A stretch of DNA of 64,000 bases from JBBRTJ01 sp038244535. Its GTDB lineage: Bacteria; Actinomycetota; Acidimicrobiia; Acidimicrobiales; Ilumatobacteraceae. The stretch is taken from assembly GCA_038244535.1 (NCBI GenBank), contig JBBRTJ010000005.1, forward strand, positions 1 through 64,000. Direction: 5' to 3'. Below are positions 7,879 through 16,409 of the stretch, piece by piece. The position numbers were made by a program, and so were the translations under genes. The notes beneath the pieces were generated by a model that was not told the origin of the DNA, did not search any database, and was given only the letters and a program-made list of their open reading frames with translations. The first letter of the stretch is position 1. Each line of letters starts with the position of its first letter.

Positions 7879-8229
7879 ATGGCGTCGCCCGTCGGCCCCT
7901 ACACCCCGGCGGTCCGCGCCGGTGACTGGATCATCGTGTCGGGCCAGCTCGGCCTCAAGGACGGTGTGCTCGTCGATGGTGTTGCCGCGCAGACGGTGCA
8001 GGCCGTCGCCAACCTCTCGGCTCACCTCGCTGGCATGGGCGCCTCGCTCGACGATGTGGCCAAGACGCTGTGCTTCCTCGTCGACATGGGTGACTTCGCC
8101 ACGTTCAACGAGGCCTACGTGGCCGGGTTCGGTGCGCATCGCCCGGCCCGCTCCACGATCGGTGTCGCCGCCCTCCCCGCCGGTGGGCTGGTCGAGATCG
8201 AGGCGTGGGCCTACCGGCCCGCCTCCTGA
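7879..8229 (+). CDS. RidA-family enamine/imine deaminase
   Basis: A 116-residue YjgF/YER057c/UK114 protein. RidA hydrolyses reactive enamine/imine intermediates such as 2-aminoacrylate made by PLP enzymes. The active-site arginine is present (R91 in RPARSTIGV), as are the following ALPAGGLVEIEA segment and its glutamates. Length is slightly below the usual 125-130 because the N-terminus is short. The ATG is preceded by CGGAGG at 7866-7871. A PLP decarboxylase lies two genes downstream, a plausible source of substrates, but the link is inference. Confidence 0.88.
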   Translation: MASPVGPYTPAVRAGDWIIVSGQLGLKDGVLVDGVAAQTVQAVANLSAHLAGMGASLDDVAKTLCFLVDMGDFATFNEAYVAGFGAHRPARSTIGVAALPAGGLVEIEAWAYRPAS

Positions 8230-8291
8230 GCAGACCGCGAGGGCGCCGGCTTGCGGCGACGGCGGAAGCCCGATCGGCCTACGATGCCGTG

Positions 8292-8447
8292 GTGCCCGGA
8301 GCCTTGGTCATCGTCGTGGTGCTGCTGCTCTTCCCGATGCTCGCGATCATCGGCTGCCTCTTCGTCGCCGGCGCGCTCGGGGCACTGCTCGATCGTGACG
8401 CCGCTGTCCGCAATGAAGGCAGCGAGCTCCTCGAGCTGAACACCTGA
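8292..8447 (+). CDS. Single-span small membrane protein
   Basis: A 51-residue unrecognised protein with one clear membrane helix (about residues 4-34, Val/Leu/Ile-rich with Gly), followed by an acidic tail (RDAAVRNEGSELLELNT). TACGAT (8280-8285) is 6 nt before GTG 8292, the same leaderless layout used by neighbouring genes, which supports a real gene and this start; GTG 8289 is the alternative. It ends 14 bp before the decarboxylase ATG. Function unknown. Confidence 0.5.
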   Translation: MPGALVIVVVLLLFPMLAIIGCLFVAGALGALLDRDAAVRNEGSELLELNT

Positions 8448-8461
8448 TCCCGGCTGATCCC

Positions 8462-9844
8462 ATGCCCGGTGGGCCGCCCTCATCCATGTTCCGCTTCGAC
8501 GCGTCGACCGAGGCCCTGGCCGAGGCTGTCATCACCTACGCGATCGAACGCACGCGCCTCGACCCGCCACCCCTCGACGGCCCGCGGTCGGCAGCCGAGC
8601 TGAGGGCAGCGGTGGGGAGCACGATCACTGAGCAGGGCATCGGCGGCCTCGAGGCCCTGCGGCTCTTCGCCGATGTCTTGGCTCCGGCCTCCATCTCGGT
8701 CGACCATCCCCGCTACCTCGCTTTCGTCGGCACGGCGCCCACCGAGGCGGCGATCCTGTTCGACCTGGTCGTCGGCGCGTCCTCGCTCTACGGCGGGTCG
8801 TGGCTGGAAGGGGCGGGAGCGGTCTTTGCCGAGAACGAGGCGTTGCGGTGGCTGGCTGATCTTGCCGGTCTGCCGCCCACCGCCGGCGGGGTCTTCGTCG
8901 CCGGCGGCTCGGCCGGCAACCTCAGCGCGCGGGTGGCGGCGCGCCACCACGCCCGGATGGTGCGCCCAGAGCTCGCCGAGCGCCGCCTCACGGTCATCGC
9001 GTCCAGTGGTGCACACTCGTCCATCACCTCGGCGTCCAAGGTGATGGACGGCGACGTCGTGAAGGTCTCCACGGCGACGGGCCGTCTCACCGGCGGCGAG
9101 CTCGAACAGGCGGTCGCCGATCTGGCCCCCGCCGCGCTCGACCGGGTCTACGCGGTCGTCGCCACGGCGGGCACCACCAACGAGGGGATCATCGACGACC
9201 TGGCGGGCATCGCCGAGGTCTGCGGGGCGCACGGGTGGTGGCTCCACGTCGATGCCGCGTATGGCGGTGCCGCCCTCGCGGCGCCGAGCGCCCGACCCCG
9301 CTTCGCGGGCATCGAGCACGCCGACTCGTTCGTCGTCGATCCGCACAAGTGGCTGTTTGCTCCCTACGACTGTGCCGCGCTCCTGTACCGCGATCCCGCC
9401 ATCGCGCGCGCTGCGCACACCCAGCACGCCGCCTACCTCGACGTGCTCACGGGGGGCGGCGACTGGAACCCGAGCGACTACGCGTACCACCTCACGCGGC
9501 GTGTGCGTGGGCTGCCGTTCTGGTTCAGCCTCGCCACCCACGGCACCGCGGCCTACGGCGACGCGATCGAGGCGACCCTCGCCCTCACCGTCGAAGTCGG
9601 CGAGCTCATCCGGGCGACGCCGTTCGTCGAGCTCGTCATCGAGCCCAGCCTGTCGGTCGTGCTGTTCCGTCGCCTCGGCTGGGGGCCGGACGACTACGCG
9701 AGCTGGAGCGATGCCGTGCTGTCCTCCGGCCTCACGCTCACGGTCCCGACTGCCCACGCAGGCGAGACCTGCCTGCGCTTCTGCTTCGTCAACCCCCGCA
9801 CCACGCTCGACGACGTGCGGATGATCATCGACTCGCTGGCCTGA
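8462..9844 (+). CDS. PLP-dependent group II (aromatic-L-amino-acid-type) decarboxylase
   Basis: A 460-residue fold-type-I PLP decarboxylase of the AADC/glutamate decarboxylase group II family, which removes the alpha-carboxyl of an amino acid to give an amine. Conserved elements are HPRYLAF near residue 82, the phosphate-binding GGSAGNLSA near 148, D264 of HVDAAYGG, and VDPHKWLF with K296 as the Schiff-base lysine. Substrate cannot be told; aromatic amino acids are common for this branch. ATG 8486 (MFRFDAS) is a possible shorter start. It abuts the convergent GlnR-like gene. Confidence 0.9.
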   Translation: MPGGPPSSMFRFDASTEALAEAVITYAIERTRLDPPPLDGPRSAAELRAAVGSTITEQGIGGLEALRLFADVLAPASISVDHPRYLAFVGTAPTEAAILFDLVVGASSLYGGSWLEGAGAVFAENEALRWLADLAGLPPTAGGVFVAGGSAGNLSARVAARHHARMVRPELAERRLTVIASSGAHSSITSASKVMDGDVVKVSTATGRLTGGELEQAVADLAPAALDRVYAVVATAGTTNEGIIDDLAGIAEVCGAHGWWLHVDAAYGGAALAAPSARPRFAGIEHADSFVVDPHKWLFAPYDCAALLYRDPAIARAAHTQHAAYLDVLTGGGDWNPSDYAYHLTRRVRGLPFWFSLATHGTAAYGDAIEATLALTVEVGELIRATPFVELVIEPSLSVVLFRRLGWGPDDYASWSDAVLSSGLTLTVPTAHAGETCLRFCFVNPRTTLDDVRMIIDSLA

Positions 9845-10534
9845 TCAGGCCGTCCAGCGGCTCTGCCCGAACCGGTAGCCCACGGAGCGAACCGTCTGGA
9901 TGAGTCCGGCGTGCTCGTCGGAGAGCTTGGCCCGGAGCCGGCGGATGTGGACGTCGACCGTGCGGGCACCGCCGTAGTACTCGTACCCCCAGACGCGGCT
10001 GAGCAGGATCTCGCGGGTGAACACCTTGCCCGGGTGCTGGGCCAGGAACTTGAGCAGCTCGTACTCCATGTAGGTGAGGTCGAGCGGGTGGCTGGCGATG
10101 TAGGCCTGGTAGGTCTCGAGGTTGAGCACGAGTGGGCCGTACTCGACCACCTCGGGTCGAGTGCCGCCGCCCTTCTTCCAGAACAGGTGCTTGAGGCGGG
10201 CCTCCAGCTCGCGTGGGTGGAACGGGGCCAGGCAGAAGTCGTCGAACAGGTCGTCGCGCAAGTCGAGCTCGGCGAGCTGCGCGCCCGACACGAGCAGCAG
10301 CAGCGGCTGCAGCGGCACGTCGCGCTTGCGCAGCGAGCGGCACAGGCCCCACGCCCCTTCGGGGTCGCGGTCGGCAGCAACGACCGCGCCGCCCCAGCCA
10401 TCGCCCGGCTCGAGCCGGTTGGCGATCTCGGGAGCCGAGGCCGCCTTCCACGCGTAGCCGCCGAGGTCGAGCGTCTGGGCCAGCTCCGGCGCAGGCGGGT
10501 CCGGGAACACCAGGATCGGTTCCATCAGGACCAT
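9845..10534 (-). CDS. GlnR-like orphan OmpR-family response regulator
   Basis: A 229-residue regulator. The C-terminal winged helix (about 134-224, with LTYMEYELLKFL and RTVDVHIRRLRAKL ending SVGYRF) is a standard OmpR/PhoB DNA-binding domain. The N-terminal receiver is degenerate: no acidic pair near the start, and the phospho-acceptor strand reads VVAADRDPEGAWGLCR, close in pattern to the VDAR...LCR region of actinobacterial GlnR, which acts without phosphorylation. It begins 2 bp after the stop of glnA2 on the same strand and has no histidine kinase neighbour, so it is probably co-transcribed with glutamine synthetase and controls nitrogen genes. A different orphan regulator of this fold remains possible. 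Confidence 0.8.
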   Translation of the reverse strand: MVLMEPILVFPDPPAPELAQTLDLGGYAWKAASAPEIANRLEPGDGWGGAVVAADRDPEGAWGLCRSLRKRDVPLQPLLLLVSGAQLAELDLRDDLFDDFCLAPFHPRELEARLKHLFWKKGGGTRPEVVEYGPLVLNLETYQAYIASHPLDLTYMEYELLKFLAQHPGKVFTREILLSRVWGYEYYGGARTVDVHIRRLRAKLSDEHAGLIQTVRSVGYRFGQSRWTA

Positions 10535-10536
10535 GT

Positions 10537-11865
10537 TCACACCGTGCGCAGGTAGCGGTCGATCTCGTATGGCGTGACCTGGGTCTTGTAGCCGCGCCAC
10601 TCGCTGCGCTTGTTGCGCAGGAACCACTCGAAGATGTGCTCGCCCAGGGCTTCGGCCACCAGCTCGGACTTCTCCATGAGCGTCAGCGCATCGGCCAGTG
10701 ACTGGGGCAGGGGGTGCAGCCCTTCGGCGGCCCGCTCTTGGTCGGTGAGCTCGAAGATGTTGGCCGATGCCTCCGGCGGGAGCTCGTAGCCCTCGGCGAT
10801 GCCCTTGAGGCCAGCGGCAAGGATGACCGAGAACGCGAGGTACGGGTTCGTCGCGGGGTCAGGCGCCCGGTACTCGATGCGAGTGGCGGACGCCTTGTTC
10901 TTCGGGACGGGCACGCGGATCAGGGCTGAGCGGTTGTTGCGAGCCCAGCTGACGTAGGCGGGGGCCTCGAAGCCGGGGATCAGTCGCTTGTAGCTGTTGA
11001 CGGTCTGGTTGGTGACGGCCGTGATCTCTGGGGCGTGATGGAGCAGCCCGGCGATGAAGCCCTTGGCGGTCTTCGAGAGGTTGTACGGGTCACCGGGGTC
11101 GTGGAACGCGTTCTCGTCGCCCTCGAACAGGCTCATGTGGGTGTGCATGCCCGAGCCCTGCACGCCTTCAAGGGGCTTGGGCATGAAGGTGGCGTACACG
11201 CCGGCGGCCTGGGCGGCTTCGCGCACGACGACCCTGAAGGTCATCACGCTGTCGGCCATCGTGAGGGCGTCGGTGTGGCGGAGGTCGATCTCGTACTGGC
11301 TCGGAGCGTCCTCGTGGAACGCGTACTCGACCGGGATGCCCATGGCTTCGAGCGTGTGGATGGTGCGCTTGCGCAGGGTGCCGGCGACGTCGGCCGTGGT
11401 CAGGTCGAAGTAGCCCCCCCGATCCAGCGGCTGGGGGTGGCCGTTGGCGTCATCGGCGAAGTAGAAGTACTCCATCTCGGGGGCGACGTAGAACGAGAAG
11501 CCACGCTCGCGAGCTCGGTCCAGGTTGCGGCGCAGCACGTTGCGAGGGTCACCCTCGAAAGGACTGCCGTCGAGGTTCTTGATGTCGCAGAAGATGCGGG
11601 CGGCCGGTTCCTTGGCCTCGGCCCACGGCAGCAGCTCGAAGCTGGCCGGGTCGGGCATAGCCAGGACGTCGCTCTCCTGCACGCGGGAGAACCCGTCGAT
11701 CGATGAGCCGTCGAAGGTCATGCCCTCCTCGAGGGCGTTCTCCATCTCGGCCGGCGTGATGGCAAAGCTCTTGAGCTGACCGAGCACGTCGGTGAACCAG
11801 AGCCAGATGATCCGCACGCCCCGTTCCTCGACGGATCGCAGGACGTAATCGTGCTGTCGCTCCAT
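10537..11865 (-). CDS. glnA2: Glutamine synthetase, GlnA2-like (type I-alpha form)
   Basis: A 442-residue glutamine synthetase making glutamine from glutamate, ammonia and ATP. The N-terminal MERQHDYVLRSVEERGVRI and FDGSSIDGF, the active-site segments PEMEYFYF and GSGMHTHMS, and NSYKRLIPGFEAP are all conserved. It is shorter than the second enzyme here and lacks the adenylylation tyrosine (ANIFELTDQE where type I-beta has LYDLPPEE), so it should not be a GlnE target. It precedes the GlnR-like regulator and is divergent from glnA1 across 167 bp. Confidence 0.93.
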   Translation of the reverse strand: MERQHDYVLRSVEERGVRIIWLWFTDVLGQLKSFAITPAEMENALEEGMTFDGSSIDGFSRVQESDVLAMPDPASFELLPWAEAKEPAARIFCDIKNLDGSPFEGDPRNVLRRNLDRARERGFSFYVAPEMEYFYFADDANGHPQPLDRGGYFDLTTADVAGTLRKRTIHTLEAMGIPVEYAFHEDAPSQYEIDLRHTDALTMADSVMTFRVVVREAAQAAGVYATFMPKPLEGVQGSGMHTHMSLFEGDENAFHDPGDPYNLSKTAKGFIAGLLHHAPEITAVTNQTVNSYKRLIPGFEAPAYVSWARNNRSALIRVPVPKNKASATRIEYRAPDPATNPYLAFSVILAAGLKGIAEGYELPPEASANIFELTDQERAAEGLHPLPQSLADALTLMEKSELVAEALGEHIFEWFLRNKRSEWRGYKTQVTPYEIDRYLRTV

Positions 11866-11916
11866 GGACCTAGTCTCGATCTTCGCCCGGTACCGGTTCC
11901 ACTGCCGACACCCCTG

Positions 11917-11954
11917 TTCACAACTAGTTCACAATGGGGCAACGGTCGGGAAAT
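11917..11954. promoter_or_regulatory. 11-bp-phased repeat in glnA2/glnA1 intergenic region, candidate GlnR-type operator
   Basis: TTCAC (11917-11921), TTCAC (11928-11932), GCAAC (11939-11943) and GAAAT (11950-11954) follow one another with 6-nt spacers, giving exact 11-bp phasing over four half-sites. The first two are part of a longer direct repeat, GTTCACAA. The known GlnR box is gTnAC-n6-GaAAC repeated at the same spacing, and these half-sites match it with one or two changes each. Location between the two glutamine synthetase genes suits a nitrogen operator. Confidence 0.5.
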
Positions 11955-12032
11955 CGGGCCAAGCGAGTGTTTCAGCTGGTCCCACGCGGCCCGTCCGCCC
12001 ACCTCTCACGTTCACGCCCCCAAGGAGGCATC

Positions 12033-13457
12033 GTGCCCCAGCGCACACCGGCCCAAGTCTTGAAACTGATCAAGGACGAAGGCTGCGAGTTCGTCGACTT
12101 CCGCTTCTGCGACCTGCCCGGCGTCATGCAGCACGTCACCATCCCCGCCAAGGTCCTGAGCGAGAGCACCTTCGAAGAGGGGCACGGCTTCGATGGTTCG
12201 TCGATCCGAGGCTTCCAGGAGATCCAGGAGTCGGACATGATCCTGCTTCCGGATCCCGACACGGCCTACGTCGATCCGTTCATGAAGCGATCCACCCTCG
12301 TGCTGCACTGCTACGTGGCCGATCCGCTCACCATGGAGAGCTACTCGCGCGATCCGCGCTTCGTGGCCAAGAAGGCCGAGGACTACCTGAAGTCCACCGG
12401 CATCGCCGACACGGCGTACTTCGGTCCCGAGCCCGAGTTCTTCATCTTCGACAACGTCCAGTTCGAGTACGGCCCCAACAAGAGCATGCACTTGGTCGAC
12501 TCGGTCGAAGGCGTGTGGAACACCGGCCGCGACGAGGGTCCGAACCTCGGCTACAAGCCCCGCACCAAGCAGGGCTACTTCCCGGTGCCGCCGATGGATC
12601 ACTACCAGGACCTCCGCTCCGACATGGCGGCCACGCTCGAGAGCGTCGGCATCGAAGTCGAGCTCCACCACCACGAGGTCGCCACCGGCGGCCAGTGCGA
12701 GATCGGCATGAAGTTCAACACGCTGCTGGCCATGGGTGACCAGTTGATGACCTTCAAGTACGTGCTCAAGAACGTGGCCTGGCAGGCGGGCAAGAGCCTC
12801 ACCTTCATGCCCAAGCCCATCTTCCAGGACAACGGCTCTGGCATGCACTGCCACCAGTCGCTGTGGAAGGGCGGCGAGCCCCTGTTCTTCGACGAGACCG
12901 GCTACGCGGGCCTGTCGGACATCGCACGCTGGTACATCGGCGGCCTGCTGCACCACGCGCCGGCCATCTTGGCTTTCGCCGCGCCGACGACCAACAGCTA
13001 CAAGCGGCTCGTGCCGGGCTACGAGGCCCCGGTCAACCTCGTCTACAGCCAGCGCAACCGGTCGGCGTCGTGCCGGATCCCGATCGCGCAGAAGAGCCCG
13101 AAGGCCAAGCGGGTCGAGTTCCGCTGCCCCGATGCTTCGGCCAACCCGTACCTGGCCTTCGCTGCCATGATGATGGCCGGGGTTGATGGCGTGCAGAACC
13201 GCATCGAGCCCCCGCCCCCCATGGACAAGGACCTCTACGACCTGCCGCCCGAGGAGCTGGCCAAGGTTCCCCAGGTCCCGGGCTCGCTCGAGGAGTCGTT
13301 GCGAGCGCTCGAGAACGACCACGCCTTCCTCACCGCCGGTGGGGTGTTCACCGACGACCTCATCGAGTCCCACATCGCCTACAAGCGCACTCACGAGATC
13401 GACGCCATCCGCCTGCGTCCGCACCCCTACGAGTTCGCCCTGTACTACGACATCTGA
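12033..13457 (+). CDS. glnA: Glutamine synthetase type I (adenylylatable)
   Basis: A 474-residue dodecameric-type glutamine synthetase, the main ammonia-assimilating enzyme. All signature regions are present: FDGSSIRGF, PEPEFFIFD, HHHEVATGGQCEI, NGSGMHCHQS and NSYKRLVPGYEAP. The adenylylation loop KDLYDLPPEEL carries Y402, the residue modified by GlnE, encoded next door. GTG 12033 is chosen because AAGGAGG (12022-12028) precedes it at ideal spacing; upstream in-frame sequence is not GS-like. A strong hairpin follows the stop. Confidence 0.96.
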   Translation: MPQRTPAQVLKLIKDEGCEFVDFRFCDLPGVMQHVTIPAKVLSESTFEEGHGFDGSSIRGFQEIQESDMILLPDPDTAYVDPFMKRSTLVLHCYVADPLTMESYSRDPRFVAKKAEDYLKSTGIADTAYFGPEPEFFIFDNVQFEYGPNKSMHLVDSVEGVWNTGRDEGPNLGYKPRTKQGYFPVPPMDHYQDLRSDMAATLESVGIEVELHHHEVATGGQCEIGMKFNTLLAMGDQLMTFKYVLKNVAWQAGKSLTFMPKPIFQDNGSGMHCHQSLWKGGEPLFFDETGYAGLSDIARWYIGGLLHHAPAILAFAAPTTNSYKRLVPGYEAPVNLVYSQRNRSASCRIPIAQKSPKAKRVEFRCPDASANPYLAFAAMMMAGVDGVQNRIEPPPPMDKDLYDLPPEELAKVPQVPGSLEESLRALENDHAFLTAGGVFTDDLIESHIAYKRTHEIDAIRLRPHPYEFALYYDI

Positions 13458-13464
13458 GCCAGTC

Positions 13465-13498
13465 GGCCGCTGACCCGCGGAAACGTCGGTCAGCGGCC
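13465..13498 (+). terminator. Terminator-type hairpin after glnA
   Basis: GGCCGCTGACC (13465-13475) pairs perfectly with GGTCAGCGGCC (13488-13498): an 11-bp stem with a 12-nt loop, starting 7 bp after the glnA stop. No U-tract follows. Confidence 0.65.
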
Positions 13499-13500
13499 GG

Positions 13501-13674
13501 CTCGGCAAGGCCTTCGTGCAGTACCGGCGCCGAGGCGGTGCCAGGACCTCGACGCTGCCGGACTTCTACATCGGCGCGCATGCGGCGATCGACGGCCTCA
13601 GCCTCATCACGCGTGACGGTTCGCGCTACGCGAGCTACTTCCCGACCGTCGCCCTCGTCGTCCCTGGCCCGTAG
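13501..13674 (+). pseudogene. C-terminal remnant of a PIN-domain (VapC-type) toxin
   Basis: An open frame after the glnA hairpin encodes 57 residues ending in TAG (13672-13674). It contains YRRRGGARTSTLPDFYIGAH, then a second segment, AAIDGLSLITRD, then RYASYFPTVALVVP, which is the C-terminal half of a PIN-domain RNase of VapC type, including the acidic residues of LPDF and ITRD. No in-frame start lies at a sensible place; the frame is closed by TGA at 13471-13473, and the N-terminal half, with its first catalytic Asp, and any antitoxin are missing. It is therefore a decayed toxin-antitoxin relic abutting the glnE stop. Confidence 0.75.
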
Positions 13675-16356
13675 TCAGGTGATGCCGTAGAACACGCGTT
13701 CGACGACGGCTCGTGCTCGTCTCGTGACTCGTCGGTACTCCTCGCGGAGCTCGGCCGGCGTGGTGTCGAGGGACCGGGCCAGCCAGGTCAGCGGGGCTCC
13801 TTGTTGGGGGAGGGCATCGCCCGGCGCGCTGCGCACGAGGAACATCCGGTTGCGGGTGCGCTCGCAGAACCGGTAGCTCTCGCCGAGGGCCAGCCCGTCG
13901 TGGGGGTCGAGGGCATCGTGCTCGACGAGCGCCCGCAGCGCCGCCGTCGTGGAGGGCTCCCGGATCCCGTGCTCGAGCTGCAGGAGCTGCGCGGTGAACT
14001 CGACGTCAACCAGCGCCCCTCGCCCGAGCTTGAGGTGGAACTGCGGATCGTCGCCAGGCTGGAGGCGCTCGCGCTCGATGCGGGCCTTCATTCGCCGGAT
14101 CTCCCGTCGATCATCGGCCGAGAGGCCGGGCTCCCACACGAAGCCGTCCAGCAGGGCCATGAACGCCACGCCGAGCGCGGCGTCACCGGCCACGGGCCTT
14201 GCCCGAAGCATCGCCTGGCGCTCCCACACCAAGGCCCACTGCTCGAAGTAGCGGTCGTAGCTCGAGAGCGAGCGGCTGATCGGACCCTGCTTGCCCTCCG
14301 GTCGCAACCCCAGGTCGATGTTCCAGATCTGCTCGGCCGGTGATGCTCCGTCGACGAACCGCCTGAGGCCCGAGGCGACCCGGTCGGCCTCGGCCCGATC
14401 GGCGGCGCCGGAGCCCTCGTAGACGAACACCACGTCGAGGTCGCTCGCGTAGCTGAGCTCTGAGCCCGCGAATCGTCCGAGGGCGATGACCGCAAAGGGC
14501 ACCGCCGGATCGAGTGCGGCCAAGGCGGCCTCGAGGGACGCCTCGGCCAGGGTCGTGAGGTCTCGACCGACCTCGTCGGTCGTGGCCGCCCCGAGGAGGT
14601 CGCGGGCCACGATCCCGAACAGGTTGCGGTCCTTCCATCGGCGTAGGGCGCGCTGACGGTCGGCGAGGTCGGGGCGCCAGTCGAGCGCGGTCCGGGCCCG
14701 GCTCACCAGCTCGGGCCTCGCTTGGGTCGAGAGCCGGCCGCTGTCGGGTAGGCGGGCGACGAGATCGATGTTGCGGGCGAGCAGGTCAGCGGTCATGCGG
14801 CTCGTGCCGACCAGCGAGCAGAGACGGCGGGCGGCTTCGGGGGAGTCTCGAAAGGCTCGGGCCAGCTCCTCGGCTCGGTCGCGCTGGTCGCTCAGGTTGC
14901 GCAGGCACAGGAGCCCGAGGTCGGGATCAGGCGTGGTCGACAGCCAGGACAGCAGCACCGGGAGCATCTGCTGCATGAGCCGGGACGATCGGGTCAGGCC
15001 GCGCGTGAGCTCGTGCACGGCAGCGCGGGTGCGGGGACCGTCAGAGAAGCCAAAGGCGGCGAGGCGGGCCTCGATGGCGCCCGGCCGGTGGAGGAGCTCG
15101 TCGTCGGCCCCGGCAAAGGCCTCGAGGAGCGGCCGGAAGTAGAGACGCTCGTGAATGGTGCGCACCGTGCCCTGGTGACGAGCGAGGGCCGCGTCGAGCT
15201 GCTCGAGCGCGGACCCGGCGCGACCATCGGCGAAGCCCATGGTGCGGGCGATGCGGGTGCGTTCGCCATCGTCGACGGGCATGGCGTGCACCTGAGCGCC
15301 GTCGTAGAGCTGGAGCCGGTGCTCCAGCATCCGCAGGAAGCGGTAAGCCTCGGCGAGGGCGGCGGCATCGCCGCCGTCGACGTAGCCGGCCTCGGCGAGC
15401 ACGGAGAGCGCGGTGAGCGTCGTCGGTGAGCGCAGATCCTCGTCGAGTCGCCCGTGCACCAGTTGCAGCAGCTGGACGGCGAACTCGATGTCACGGATCC
15501 CGCCTCGTCCGAGCTTGACCTCTCGATCGGTCAGCCCCCGGCGGGCGAGATCGGCCTCGGTGCGAGCCTTCATGTGCCGGAGCTGACGAAGGTCGTCGGC
15601 GCTGAACGTCGTCGACCACAGGCGCTGCTCGGCCACGGCCTCGAACTCGCGGCCGAGGGACTCGGCGCCAGCGGCAAAGCGCGCCTTCAACAGCGCCTGC
15701 ATCTCCCAGGGCTCGGCCCATCGCTCCCAGTACGCCTGGTACGAGGCGATGCTGCGCACGAGCGGCCCGTCCCGGCCCTGTGGTCGCAGGTTCGCATCGA
15801 TGCGAAACGACGGGCGGGTGGCTTCCATCGTGCGCCGAGCGGCCCGCTCGAGCGCGCCGGGGTCTCCCTGGCCGACGAACATCACGTCGATGTCGCTCGC
15901 GTAGTTCAGCTCGTCACCGCCGAGCTTGCCCATCCCGATCACGGCCAGCGGCTCGGCCGGTTGCGCCAGGGCCAGCGATGCCGTCAGCACGTCGCGCGCG
16001 CACTGGGCGATGGCCCTGGTGGCGGCCTCGACGTCATCGAGCCCGAGCAGGTCGCGCGCCGCGATCCGCAGCTCCTCCAGGCGCTTCCAACGCCGAAGGT
16101 CTTCGATCGAGGTGCTCACCGGAGGGGAGCGGTGGTCGAGGTCGCCGAGGACGTGGAGGGCCCCGGGATCAAAGACCAACAAGGTGCTGAAGGCTCGGCT
16201 CGCCCCGGTCACGGTGGCCACTGCCCGTGCGAGCAGCGGATCGTTCAGTCGCTCCGCCGCGGTTGGGTCGGCCGCGATGAGCTGGTCGACCGCGAGGGCT
16301 GCGGCCCGGGGCGCAGCCGACTGCTCGATCGCATCGGCCAGGGTCACGGCGCGCAC
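13675..16356 (-). CDS. glnE: Bifunctional glutamine synthetase adenylyltransferase/deadenylase
   Basis: An 893-residue protein with two nucleotidyltransferase domains, one removing and one adding AMP at the GlnA tyrosine. Both catalytic signatures are visible: GGDELNYASDIDVMFVG (about 146-162) and GSELSYASDLDVVFVYEG (about 630-647). Each is followed by a GlnD-UR-type helical domain, with RGGIRDIEFAVQLLQLVHG and RGALVDVEFTAQLLQLEHG. It is somewhat shorter than the usual 950-1000 residues. GTG 16356 is the listed start, but GTG 16347 (VTLADAIEQ) lies 7 nt after TAAGGT and is an equally good leaderless start. It lies next to its substrate gene glnA. Confidence 0.95.
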   Translation of the reverse strand: MRAVTLADAIEQSAAPRAAALAVDQLIAADPTAAERLNDPLLARAVATVTGASRAFSTLLVFDPGALHVLGDLDHRSPPVSTSIEDLRRWKRLEELRIAARDLLGLDDVEAATRAIAQCARDVLTASLALAQPAEPLAVIGMGKLGGDELNYASDIDVMFVGQGDPGALERAARRTMEATRPSFRIDANLRPQGRDGPLVRSIASYQAYWERWAEPWEMQALLKARFAAGAESLGREFEAVAEQRLWSTTFSADDLRQLRHMKARTEADLARRGLTDREVKLGRGGIRDIEFAVQLLQLVHGRLDEDLRSPTTLTALSVLAEAGYVDGGDAAALAEAYRFLRMLEHRLQLYDGAQVHAMPVDDGERTRIARTMGFADGRAGSALEQLDAALARHQGTVRTIHERLYFRPLLEAFAGADDELLHRPGAIEARLAAFGFSDGPRTRAAVHELTRGLTRSSRLMQQMLPVLLSWLSTTPDPDLGLLCLRNLSDQRDRAEELARAFRDSPEAARRLCSLVGTSRMTADLLARNIDLVARLPDSGRLSTQARPELVSRARTALDWRPDLADRQRALRRWKDRNLFGIVARDLLGAATTDEVGRDLTTLAEASLEAALAALDPAVPFAVIALGRFAGSELSYASDLDVVFVYEGSGAADRAEADRVASGLRRFVDGASPAEQIWNIDLGLRPEGKQGPISRSLSSYDRYFEQWALVWERQAMLRARPVAGDAALGVAFMALLDGFVWEPGLSADDRREIRRMKARIERERLQPGDDPQFHLKLGRGALVDVEFTAQLLQLEHGIREPSTTAALRALVEHDALDPHDGLALGESYRFCERTRNRMFLVRSAPGDALPQQGAPLTWLARSLDTTPAELREEYRRVTRRARAVVERVFYGIT

Positions 16357-16409
16357 CTTACGAAAGGTCCACCAGGGCCTGCGCTGCGCCCGCCGGTACG
16401 CTCTGCCGC

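Noticed and set aside
13458..13674. Intact toxin-antitoxin locus after glnA
   Set aside because: Only the C-terminal half of a PIN domain is encoded; the upstream frame is closed by TGA at 13471-13473 and no antitoxin is present, so it is listed as a remnant.
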